A DNA stretch of 64,000 nucleotides, taken from Helicobacter cinaedi CCUG 18818 = ATCC BAA-847. Its GTDB lineage: Bacteria > Campylobacterota > Campylobacteria > Campylobacterales > Helicobacteraceae. Under the pieces are notes generated by a model. The model made no database searches. It had not been told where the DNA came from and was given only the letters and a program-made list of their open reading frames with translations. Each line of letters starts with the position of its first letter. Position 1 is the first letter of the stretch. This document shows, one piece after another, positions 1-6,889 of this stretch. Location: assembly GCF_000155475.1 (NCBI RefSeq), contig NZ_DS990392.1, positions 179,980-243,979 of the forward strand. The letters are read 5' to 3'. Both the position numbers and the translations under genes were made by a program.

Positions 1-25
1 CTAGAAATGTATGTCCTTGATACAT
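1..25 (-). CDS. Start of an unknown gene running off the left edge (partial)
   Basis: Only eight codons are inside the window. The ATG shares its A with the TAA stop of the preceding oxidoreductase gene (TAATG), and a GGAGG ribosome binding site lies just upstream inside that gene. This is the arrangement of a translationally coupled operon member. The product cannot be named. Confidence 0.45.
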
Positions 26-1104
26 TATGCCACCTCCGCAAAAGAGAGATGAGCCACAGGGGCAAAAGAATGAGTGGAGATGAAACAATCAACAAAAGTA
101 AAAGAATGGGATACAAAAAGGCTTTGATAAAAAGTAGGGGCAAAAAAGGTAGGAGAATCTACAAAAGAATTTAGTCTATCCCCCCCCCCCCCAGCTAAAT
201 TGCCTACTTTTTCAAGTTTAGCTTTTATTTGGCTTAAGATATCCATCGCTTCTAAGGTGCTTTGGTAGTCAAAAGATTCGCCCTCCATAAGGGCTACAAA
301 ATGTCCCATTGCGCGTCTAAACGCACTGAAATTATCGCTTAGTGTAATGGTATAGCGATTTTTATCTGTTGTGATAGTAAGGGTGCAGGGCTGAAAAGAG
401 GCATTGATATTATTAAGCTGGATATGAAAGCTCTGCGTTTGTATCAAAGCACTCACGCAAAAATCTAGCCTCATCACTTCAATATGCGTAGCTTTAAAGG
501 GGGTGAGTCCCATAATGGCATCTATCAAATGGATAAAATATCTATCCCACGCAGAGCCAATACTTGCTTCAACAAAGCGTATAGATTCCCCATCTTCTTT
601 TATGGCTTTGCGGATAGAATCTAGCTCCCTAGCATATCGCATACCTGAGCAAGACATAAGCCTATTTTGCTCTAAGAATGGTGTAAAATAAGCTATATCC
701 TGCATATTAAGGCTTAAAGGTTTGTCAATAAAAACAAACTTATGAGATTCTAAAAATGGCTTTGCCATTGCTTTGTGATTTTGCCAATCATCACGCGCGA
801 GAATCACTCCATCAATGGGGGCTAGAGCTAATTCTTCAAGTGAATTTACAATATATGGAATCTTACACGCACGGGAGAGATTTTCACTCACTTGCTTATC
901 TTGTGTGTAAAGATGGGTGATAGCCACATCATTGCGGTTAAGAAAATCCTGCTTATCGCATTTTAAAAGATAGTTATAAATCACACTCCAATCACTTTTT
1001 TCCATCGCTTGTTTGTCATAGCCATTGATAATGGCGGAAAAAGAGTAGGGGTGTCCATTGCCCTCGCTTAAGCCGATTAAACCTAGATTGATTTTTTTCA
1101 CCAT
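25..1104 (-). CDS. Gfo/Idh/MocA-family sugar oxidoreductase with a tract-dependent C-terminal tail
   Basis: NAD(P)-dependent dehydrogenase of the Gfo/Idh/MocA family, probably acting on a nucleotide sugar or nonulosonate precursor. The N-terminus has a Rossmann-type start (KINLGLIGLSEGNG), and near residue 130 there is the family EKP-type motif as DKP (VFIDKPLS). I start at the ATG at 1104: it overlaps the stop of the upstream SDR gene and has GGAGG nine bases upstream, whereas the longer reading needs a TTG. After about residue 303 comes a G13 tract. As read, the frame stays open for a further 45 or so residues and ends in a TAATG overlap with the next gene. One base more or less gives a stop within three codons. 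The tail matches nothing I know. It resembles the tails at 3344 and 5108 in position, so its role may be translational coupling rather than catalysis. Confidence 0.75.
   Translation of the reverse strand: MVKKINLGLIGLSEGNGHPYSFSAIINGYDKQAMEKSDWSVIYNYLLKCDKQDFLNRNDVAITHLYTQDKQVSENLSRACKIPYIVNSLEELALAPIDGVILARDDWQNHKAMAKPFLESHKFVFIDKPLSLNMQDIAYFTPFLEQNRLMSCSGMRYARELDSIRKAIKEDGESIRFVEASIGSAWDRYFIHLIDAIMGLTPFKATHIEVMRLDFCVSALIQTQSFHIQLNNINASFQPCTLTITTDKNRYTITLSDNFSAFRRAMGHFVALMEGESFDYQSTLEAMDILSQIKAKLEKVGNLAGGGGDRLNSFVDSPTFFAPTFYQSLFVSHSFTFVDCFISTHSFAPVAHLSFAEVA
180..192. repeat. C13/G13 homopolymer (phase-variable tract)
   Basis: Thirteen C on the + strand, coding-strand flanks TTTAGCT and ATAGAC. 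In frame for the long tail of the 25-1104 oxidoreductase; G12 and G14 would both stop within three codons. Confidence 0.9.
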
Positions 1105-1889
1105 TCTTTCCAACCTCCATCAACACAGATATTTTGTGCGGTGATAAATTTGCCCAAATCACTTGCAAGGAGCATAACCGCACCCTTTAAGTCATCAGGC
1201 TCACCTATGCGATTAAGCATAGCTTTGCTTGAGAGATTTTGCATAAATTCTTCATCATCATTTGTGAATCCATAAGGAAACGCTCCGGGGCTAATGCTAT
1301 TTACTCTAATGCCATAGGGGCTTAAAAAACTAGCCAAATATTTGCTAAATTGTATGACTCCAGCTTTTGCTGCACCATAGCTTGGTGGATTTGTGTAGCA
1401 GTTGCGATTGTAGATTCTATAATCAGGTGCTATATGCCCATACATAGAAGCAATATTGATGATGCAACCCTTGCTTTGCTTAAGTATGGGTATAAAGGCT
1501 TTGATGAGATAAAATACACCATTTAGGCAATGCTCCATATCAAAAAGCCAATCCTCTTTATCTATGCTTTCTAAGGTATTTTTCTTTCTTTGAGCGGCAT
1601 TACTTATAAGAATATCAAGCTCTCCAAACTCCTGCTCTATGGTATTTGCTAGAGATTCTATACTTTTAGTATCTGTAATATCCACCACTTCGCCTATGGC
1701 TTTAATACCAAAAGTATCTTGCAAATATTTCGCACTCTCCTCACATTTTGTTTTATTGCGACTAGCTACAATAACATTCGCACCAAGTTCAGCTACACAT
1801 TCGCTCATAGACATTCCTAGATACCCCCCCCCCGCTGTAATTAGAGCTGTTTTGCCTTTCAAGTTTGCTAATTCCTTGAGTGTTTTCAT
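1098..1889 (-). CDS. Short-chain dehydrogenase/reductase (PtmA-like), in frame at G10
   Basis: Classical SDR of 263 residues. The glycine-rich cofactor loop (TAGGGYLGMS, from about residue 17) is encoded by the G10 tract itself. YxxxK is present as YGAAKAG near residue 170, and the C-terminus DGGW is typical. Similar proteins occur next to CMP-sugar synthetases in Campylobacter flagellin glycosylation loci (PtmA). The ATG at 1889 has AAAGGA six bases upstream and lies about 100 bases inside the 3' end of the upstream SDR gene. The stop TGA overlaps the next ATG. Because the tract encodes the cofactor-binding loop, any length other than G10 or G13 destroys the enzyme near residue 20. The exact substrate is not determinable. 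Confidence 0.85.
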   Translation of the reverse strand: MKTLKELANLKGKTALITAGGGYLGMSMSECVAELGANVIVASRNKTKCEESAKYLQDTFGIKAIGEVVDITDTKSIESLANTIEQEFGELDILISNAAQRKKNTLESIDKEDWLFDMEHCLNGVFYLIKAFIPILKQSKGCIINIASMYGHIAPDYRIYNRNCYTNPPSYGAAKAGVIQFSKYLASFLSPYGIRVNSISPGAFPYGFTNDDEEFMQNLSSKAMLNRIGEPDDLKGAVMLLASDLGKFITAQNICVDGGWKEW

Positions 1890-2628
1890 CTAAAATCCTT
1901 TCTAATTTGTGGTTGCCCACGCCATTAAGCCAATCTACTCCCTCCAAATCAGGGAATAGTGGCACCTTCCACTGAATCCAATAAAATCCTCCGCCAATGG
2001 CAGATTTACCTACATTTAATAGATAATCCACCATATCAAAGCAGATGTTTGGCTCTAAAGTCGCATTAGGGCTCATTTCTGAACGCACAGGTCCGGGGGA
2101 TAGGAGATTAAGCTTAATATTTGTATCTTTTAGCTCTTTGCTTAAGGTTATGCTTAGGGTGTTAAGCAGTGCTTTGCTTCCACTATATATGCCAAAGTTT
2201 TCCGCACAATTGAGCGGAGCGCCACTTGTTACATTGATGATTCTGCCAAAGTTGCGTTTTTTCATTATGGGCAAAAAGTGGTTGATAATCATCATAGGGG
2301 CTTTTGCATTGAGTGTTAGGGCATAGTCTAGGCTTTGCATATCAAGCGATTCTAGTGGAGCTTGAGGCTTGTTTGTCCCTGCACAATTAATGATATATAG
2401 CACTTCATTGTAGCGTTGTGTAATAGAATCTAGTGTGTGCTTTAGGTCTGTAAGTGAAGCAAGGTTAGATTCTATAATCTCTACATTGGCGTTATTGCCA
2501 AAAGATTCTATCATTTTGCCTTTGCGTCTTGCTAGGGCTAGGATATGGAATCTTTGGGAAAGATAATGTGCAAGGGCATTGCCCACACCACTACTTGCAC
2601 CTGTGAGTAGGAGATAAGGTTTTTTCAT
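1789..2628 (-). CDS. Short-chain dehydrogenase/reductase whose 3' end overlaps the next SDR
   Basis: SDR with TGASSGVG near residue 8, NCAG near 83 and the YSGSK active site near 148. It starts at ATG 2628 (AAGGAG upstream), sharing ATGA with the stop of the cytidylyltransferase gene. Unusually, it runs 100 bases into the next SDR gene in another frame, through that gene's G10 tract, ending in a tail (SNYSGGGVSRNV...) unlike an SDR C-terminus. At G11 it would stop at a TAG just after the tract. At G9 it would read straight into the downstream SDR frame, giving a roughly 509-residue double-SDR fusion. Function is probably nucleotide-sugar or acyl-sugar reduction; substrate unknown. Confidence 0.8.
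   Translation of the reverse strand: MKKPYLLLTGASSGVGNALAHYLSQRFHILALARRKGKMIESFGNNANVEIIESNLASLTDLKHTLDSITQRYNEVLYIINCAGTNKPQAPLESLDMQSLDYALTLNAKAPMMIINHFLPIMKKRNFGRIINVTSGAPLNCAENFGIYSGSKALLNTLSITLSKELKDTNIKLNLLSPGPVRSEMSPNATLEPNICFDMVDYLLNVGKSAIGGGFYWIQWKVPLFPDLEGVDWLNGVGNHKLERILDENTQGISKLERQNSSNYSGGGVSRNVYERMCS
1824..1833. repeat. G10 tract shared by two overlapping SDR genes
   Basis: Ten C on the + strand. It encodes the Rossmann glycines of the 1098-1889 SDR and, in another frame, part of the tail of the 1789-2628 SDR. Confidence 0.9.
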
Positions 2629-3347
2629 TTTAGCTCCTTTTCAGGATAACCCATTTCAAGGAGCTTTTCAATAATGACAAATTCAAAGAGTGTATCAATA
2701 TCAAGGCATTCATAGGGCGTGATATAGGGGTAGGTTTTGCCTAAAAAGGCGGATTTAGAATCTTTTTCCTTTTGAAGAACGGCATTGCTAAAGCCATAGA
2801 GAATCCCATCACATTGATAGGCTTTTGGTTGGGATTGGCGAGGCATCCACGCCACAGAGCCTTCAATATAAGGGCTTATGGTGTTGTTATTGATTTGAAA
2901 CATTCGTCCGGGCGATATGTGTGATGGCATAAGAGTAGCGATACTATCATACTCCCCACTCTCATCACCATTTCTTAGAATCTCCATACATTGCACAATA
3001 TCACTTTTTCTACGCAAGGGCGAAGTTGCCTCAAGTATATAGATATACTCTATTGTTTCCCCACTAGATTCTAGCTCTTGCACAGCGTGGCGGATAGAAT
3101 CCATAGCCAAGGCAGTATCTGTGGCTAACTCTTTTGGGCGATCAATAACTTCTGCACCATATTCAAGGCTTACGCGTTTGATATGAGAATCATCAGTGGA
3201 TACAATGATTTTGTCAAAAGCAGGGATTTGTTTTATAAAATCAATCGTGTGAGCAATGAGAGGTTTGCCACAGATGGGCTTGATATTTTTACCTATAATA
3301 CCTTTGCTTCCGCCTCGTGCGGGGATAATAGCGAGATTTTTTATCAT
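2625..3347 (-). CDS. CMP-nonulosonate cytidylyltransferase (NeuA/LegF/PtmB-like)
   Basis: A 240-residue cytidylyltransferase that activates an acidic nine-carbon sugar (sialic, legionaminic or pseudaminic type) with CTP. The N-terminal nucleotide-binding signature is IPARGGSKGIIGKN from about residue 8, followed by CGKPLIAHT, VSTDD and LEATSPLR, all typical of the family. It has no homopolymer tract, unlike its two paralogues in this operon. ATG 3347 overlaps the stop of the upstream fusion gene (ATGA) with AAGGAGG upstream. Which sugar it activates cannot be told from sequence alone. Confidence 0.85.
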   Translation of the reverse strand: MIKNLAIIPARGGSKGIIGKNIKPICGKPLIAHTIDFIKQIPAFDKIIVSTDDSHIKRVSLEYGAEVIDRPKELATDTALAMDSIRHAVQELESSGETIEYIYILEATSPLRRKSDIVQCMEILRNGDESGEYDSIATLMPSHISPGRMFQINNNTISPYIEGSVAWMPRQSQPKAYQCDGILYGFSNAVLQKEKDSKSAFLGKTYPYITPYECLDIDTLFEFVIIEKLLEMGYPEKELK

Positions 3348-5107
3348 ACAGCCTCCTTTATGGAGGCTATATGGGAGATTATATCTCGCGCAAAAATATT
3401 TACTCTATCCCCCCCCCCCGTTAGATTTAACTTGTTTGCCTTATTTAGCATAAATTCTACAAATTCGAAATCAAGTGGCGTGTCAATATCTACGCTTCTA
3501 GATTCTGGCATTACAAAAAGCCCTGTGTTCGGTGTAAAGACACTCTCATTACTAAGCAGTGCTTCACGCTTCCAAATATAAATGCTGGCATTCATATCAT
3601 AGCATTTTGGTGAATCTTGTCGGCGTAAAATAGGCGTGGTTGGGGTTTTGCTTAAAGCTACTTGTTGTTTGCCATTGTTTTCAAATATTTCTACAAGATT
3701 AAAATAAGGGCTTTTTCGTGCTGGGGCGGCTGTGATTAAAATATCATTATCATCACGCACAAATTGACTATAAGCTTGTGTAATATCGCTCACAAGTCGC
3801 AAAGGGCTTGTCGCATCAAGGTCAAACACAACATCATAATGCGTTTGAAAATGCTCTTCACTTCTTAAAAGTGCATCGCGTATGGCAGGGAGCTTCCCAG
3901 CAGTATCACTTGCTAGTTCCTTATCTCTTAGAAAAAACACTTCTGCTCCCCATTCCTTGCCGACTTTGGCTATCTCTTTAGAATCTGTGCTAAGCACAAT
4001 ATGTGTAAAGAGACTGCTTTGCAGGGCTTGGAGAATAGTATAAGCGATAAGGGGCTTTCCGGCAATGGGCGTGATATTTTTATTTTTCACACCTTTGCTT
4101 CCGCCTCTAGCACCGATGACACAGAGAATCTTTTGATGTGGTTTCATATTTTTTATCCTTGTGAGAGTTTGCATTAGGGGGAGAGATTCTTCTAAGGTAG
4201 GGAGAATCTGAGCTTTGGATTTAAGAGAATCTAAAAGTTTTTTTGGGATTTTTGTATGTGAAAAATCTGCTGAATCTAGCACACTTTGATGCATTATCGC
4301 AAAAAGCTCATTGCGTTCAAATGCGGCGTTTAAATGCTCTGTATTGCCTTGTGTGTCGGTAATGCTAAGGGAATTTACGATTAAATCAAGCTCTATGCTT
4401 TGGCTTGGCGTGTGGATTCTTAGCAGTCGTTTTGGATTTTTGCTAAAGTAGTCAAGGTTTAGCTGAATAAGGGTATTTTGCTCTGTCTTACCTATAAGCA
4501 TAAGTGTATCATCGCTTGAAATCTCAAGCTCCGAAATCTTGCCATTAAAGCCTACAAGGCTTTCATCTTGGAAGCTCCCAAAAAGCCATTGTATATAGTC
4601 AAGCTCGTGGCTCAAATCAAGCAAAACGCCACCACCCTGCGTTTTATCCGCACTATATACTTGACGATAATTCACATCTTTACGCCAAGATGGCAGATAT
4701 GAGCCACAAGCTACTTCCACTGCATAGGGAACAGAATCTTGCAGGATTGTTTTAAGCTGCTTTAAGAGTGGGTGAAGTCTTAGGCAAAATCCCACTACGA
4801 TTGTATTTTGCCCACTCGGGGTAAAGCTGTGGGCAGATTCAAAAAGGGGCTTTTCTACAAAGATTTTTTTATGCTTGACTTTAGAATCTAGATAGCTCAA
4901 ATGGGCTAGATGACAGGCGGTAGGAGAGGCGATAATATAGTAGTCAAAAGCGTGGATATTGGGCAGAGATTCTAGGTTAGGGTAGGCGTTTGGGAGATTT
5001 TGGGAGCTAATGAGCGTGATGTTTGTGTGTGTGAAATATTCTTGTAAAACTTGTGCGTGGCGTTTGCCAATAGAGCCATAGCCGATGATAAGAATCTTAA
5101 GCGACAT
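3344..5107 (-). CDS. Fusion protein: Gfo/Idh/MocA dehydrogenase plus CMP-sugar cytidylyltransferase
   Basis: 587 residues with two enzymes in one chain. Residues 1 to about 315 are a Gfo/Idh/MocA dehydrogenase (IIGYGSIGKRHA near residue 6, FVEKPLF near 100). From about 325 comes a complete cytidylyltransferase (IGARGGSKGVKNKN, LDATSPLR, DIDTPLDFEF). A methionine at the domain junction (MKPHQK) suggests a past gene fusion. Dehydrogenase and synthetase are neighbours in Campylobacter ptm loci, so the fusion probably joins consecutive or cooperating steps. A G11 tract follows the conserved end of the second domain (near residue 563). As read, about 22 further residues follow, ending in an ATGA overlap with the next gene. 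Other tract lengths stop within three codons. The ATG follows directly after the TAA of the upstream gene. Confidence 0.85.
   Translation of the reverse strand: MSLKILIIGYGSIGKRHAQVLQEYFTHTNITLISSQNLPNAYPNLESLPNIHAFDYYIIASPTACHLAHLSYLDSKVKHKKIFVEKPLFESAHSFTPSGQNTIVVGFCLRLHPLLKQLKTILQDSVPYAVEVACGSYLPSWRKDVNYRQVYSADKTQGGGVLLDLSHELDYIQWLFGSFQDESLVGFNGKISELEISSDDTLMLIGKTEQNTLIQLNLDYFSKNPKRLLRIHTPSQSIELDLIVNSLSITDTQGNTEHLNAAFERNELFAIMHQSVLDSADFSHTKIPKKLLDSLKSKAQILPTLEESLPLMQTLTRIKNMKPHQKILCVIGARGGSKGVKNKNITPIAGKPLIAYTILQALQSSLFTHIVLSTDSKEIAKVGKEWGAEVFFLRDKELASDTAGKLPAIRDALLRSEEHFQTHYDVVFDLDATSPLRLVSDITQAYSQFVRDDNDILITAAPARKSPYFNLVEIFENNGKQQVALSKTPTTPILRRQDSPKCYDMNASIYIWKREALLSNESVFTPNTGLFVMPESRSVDIDTPLDFEFVEFMLNKANKLNLTGGGDRVNIFARDIISHIASIKEAV
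3409..3419. repeat. G11 tract near the end of the dehydrogenase-cytidylyltransferase fusion
   Basis: Coding flanks CTAAC and ATAGAGTAAAT. The downstream flank nearly matches that of the 180-192 tract (ATAGACTAAAT). In frame for the tail as read. Confidence 0.9.
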
Positions 5108-5980
5108 TTAGGCTGCCTCCATTGAGACTGCTTTTGGTGAGTCTATCTCTAGGGTGGATAAAAATGTGCGGTGTGATAATGCTGTGATAAAAGGCGTGGG
5201 GAGAATATAAAGAATTTTTGGCTTTAGTTGTGTATTGCCCCCCCCCCCGTTAATATTCTCTCTTATATGTGAAGCCAAAAACTCAGCAAATGCAAAATCA
5301 AGGGCAGAATCTATGTCGCTTGAGTAGAGATTGTCCATTTTATAGGCAATGGTTTGGGGCGTGAGAAAACTTTTGTTTGCAAGTAGGGATTCAGTTTTAG
5401 CGATGAAAATCGTGCCATTCAGGCGGTAGTATTGTGGCAAGTCTTGGGAGCGTATCTCTCGCACAGACTTAGGAATAAAATCATTCATATTTTCATTTTC
5501 TGGCAGGGTGTTGCTCCATAATGGTGGGTGTTCGCATTTACACACAGAGATAAGAGAATCTACCTCTTTTGTGATAATTTTTTTACACGCTTCATCTATA
5601 TGCCAAGTTTGTCTCAAGGGGCTAGTGGGCTGAAGTAGCACCACATAATCAAACTCTTTCCCTAAAGATTCGTTGTAGAATCTAATACAATGCTCTAACA
5701 CATCAAAAGTAGTCGTTGTATCACTACTTAAAGATTCTGGACGCAAAAATGGCACATTTGCCCCATAAGATTTAGCAATATCCGCATACACACTAGAATC
5801 TGTGCTAACTACCACTTCATCAATATAAGCAGAATCTAACGCAGATTCTATACTCCACGCTAAAAGTGGTTTCCCACATAAAAGCTTTATATTTTTATCA
5901 GGCAGTCTTTTACTCCCACTCCTTGCTGGGATAATGGAGAGAAAGCGAGAATGAGAATGTGCTAGTGTAAGTGTTGCCAT
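5108..5980 (-). CDS. CMP-nonulosonate cytidylyltransferase with tract-dependent tail
   Basis: Third cytidylyltransferase of this operon. Motifs: IPARSGSKRLPDKN near residue 17, CGKPLLAWS, VSTDSS and LQPTSPLR; the domain ends at SDIDSALDFAFAEF near residue 235. A G11 tract at about residue 244 is followed by a 45-residue tail that carries the GGAGG site of the next gene and ends with TAA immediately before its ATG. At G10 the protein would stop after four more codons; at G12 it reads an unrelated tail that ends just inside the next gene. The ATG has no good ribosome binding site and follows a leader with a hairpin. It is first in the leftward operon that runs off the window. Confidence 0.82.
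   Translation of the reverse strand: MATLTLAHSHSRFLSIIPARSGSKRLPDKNIKLLCGKPLLAWSIESALDSAYIDEVVVSTDSSVYADIAKSYGANVPFLRPESLSSDTTTTFDVLEHCIRFYNESLGKEFDYVVLLQPTSPLRQTWHIDEACKKIITKEVDSLISVCKCEHPPLWSNTLPENENMNDFIPKSVREIRSQDLPQYYRLNGTIFIAKTESLLANKSFLTPQTIAYKMDNLYSSDIDSALDFAFAEFLASHIRENINGGGGNTQLKPKILYILPTPFITALSHRTFLSTLEIDSPKAVSMEAA
5238..5248. repeat. G11 tract after the cytidylyltransferase domain
   Basis: Coding flanks ATTAAC and CAATACACAA; in frame for the long tail as read. Confidence 0.9.
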
Positions 5981-5993
5981 ATAAAATTGCTAT

Positions 5994-6019
5994 CTCTAGC
6001 TTAAGATTCTAAGCGAGAG
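5994..6019. other. Hairpin in the leader of the 5980 operon
   Basis: Arms CTCTAGCTTA and TAAGCGAGAG pair at nine of ten positions around a six-base loop. It lies 14 bases upstream of the start codon at 5980, between the promoter and a start with no clear ribosome binding site. It could affect translation or attenuate transcription. There is no strong T run after it on the transcribed strand. Confidence 0.5.
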
Positions 6020-6066
6020 TTGCCACCCCTTGTAAAATCTATAAATCCTTTGTAAAACAGGGGCGG

Positions 6067-6072
6067 ATTATA
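6067..6072 (-). promoter_or_regulatory. Extended -10 promoter for the leftward operon 5980 to 1
   Basis: On the minus strand TGCTATAAT is a perfect -10 hexamer with an extended TGn element, the main promoter style in Helicobacter. It sits just downstream of the 6081-6869 stop codon, about 85 bases before the start at 5980. Confidence 0.7.
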
Positions 6073-6080
6073 GCAAAGAA

Positions 6081-6869
6081 TTATAAATGTTTATTTTTTA
6101 GCTCAAAGGTTTTGCTATGTGTGTGGCTAAAAGGTGCAAAAGGCTCTAAAATGCTATTCTCTTGGACTTGTAGTAAAAGAGCATAGGTATAAAATCGCTC
6201 TGGCATAGTTGTCGTGTAGGTATCAGTCGCACCATCTTTTCTCTCCAAGAAAAAGCGGGATTGCAGGATTTTAACCTTGCGTTTTTGTAGCTCATTTAAA
6301 AGCAAAGGAGTGTCTGTAAAGTAGTTTGGGTGGTTATTTTTCCTTGCACCAATCTCTGCTACAAGTGCCATTTCATCGGATTCTAAATAATTGTTATTTT
6401 TGCCTGTGATAAGGGCTATACCGCCGGTTTTAAGACGGGATAGAATCTCAAAAATTGTGATATGCTGAAAACACGCATCAAACACGCCATAGCAAAATAT
6501 ACCATCAAATTTTTGCTTTTCAAAGGGGATAGAATCATTTGGGAGAAGTTTTTGGGCTTGTGCGTTGGGATAGTGTGAAAGCATATAGTCAATGCAGGAT
6601 TGTGCGATGTCGCAGCCATAATACAAGCAGTTGAGCTTTTCAAAATATGGATATGACCTACCAAAACCGCAGCCATAGTCTAAAATCGTGTATTGCCCCC
6701 CCCCCAGTTCATTTTTAAGAGAATCTGTTAGGAGGGCGATATAGCCTTCCATTACAGAATCATCAGCCATTTTGTCTTCGTTGTTGGTGTTAGTATTTGA
6801 ATCTTCAACGCGTTTAAGCCAATAGTTAATGTAATTATCCCAATAAGCTTGTCTGTCTTGCTCGTTCAT
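6081..6869 (-). CDS. SAM-dependent methyltransferase, in frame at G10
   Basis: 262-residue class I methyltransferase. Motif I is ILDYGCGFGRSYPYF near residue 62; an acidic residue follows in YGCDIAQ, and the post-II region is DGIFCYGVFD. The G10 tract encodes GGG at residues 56-58, immediately ahead of motif I, so a frameshift removes the SAM-binding domain. ATG 6869 has AAAGGAT upstream. Neighbours suggest it methylates a glycan or a sugar intermediate; the target is unknown. Confidence 0.8.
   Translation of the reverse strand: MNEQDRQAYWDNYINYWLKRVEDSNTNTNNEDKMADDSVMEGYIALLTDSLKNELGGGQYTILDYGCGFGRSYPYFEKLNCLYYGCDIAQSCIDYMLSHYPNAQAQKLLPNDSIPFEKQKFDGIFCYGVFDACFQHITIFEILSRLKTGGIALITGKNNNYLESDEMALVAEIGARKNNHPNYFTDTPLLLNELQKRKVKILQSRFFLERKDGATDTYTTTMPERFYTYALLLQVQENSILEPFAPFSHTHSKTFELKNKHL
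6696..6705. repeat. G10 tract in the 6081-6869 methyltransferase
   Basis: In frame as read (LGGGQ). The downstream flank CAATACAC is the same as at the 5238 tract. Confidence 0.9.
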
Positions 6870-6889
6870 CGTTTATCCTTTAGGTGAGA

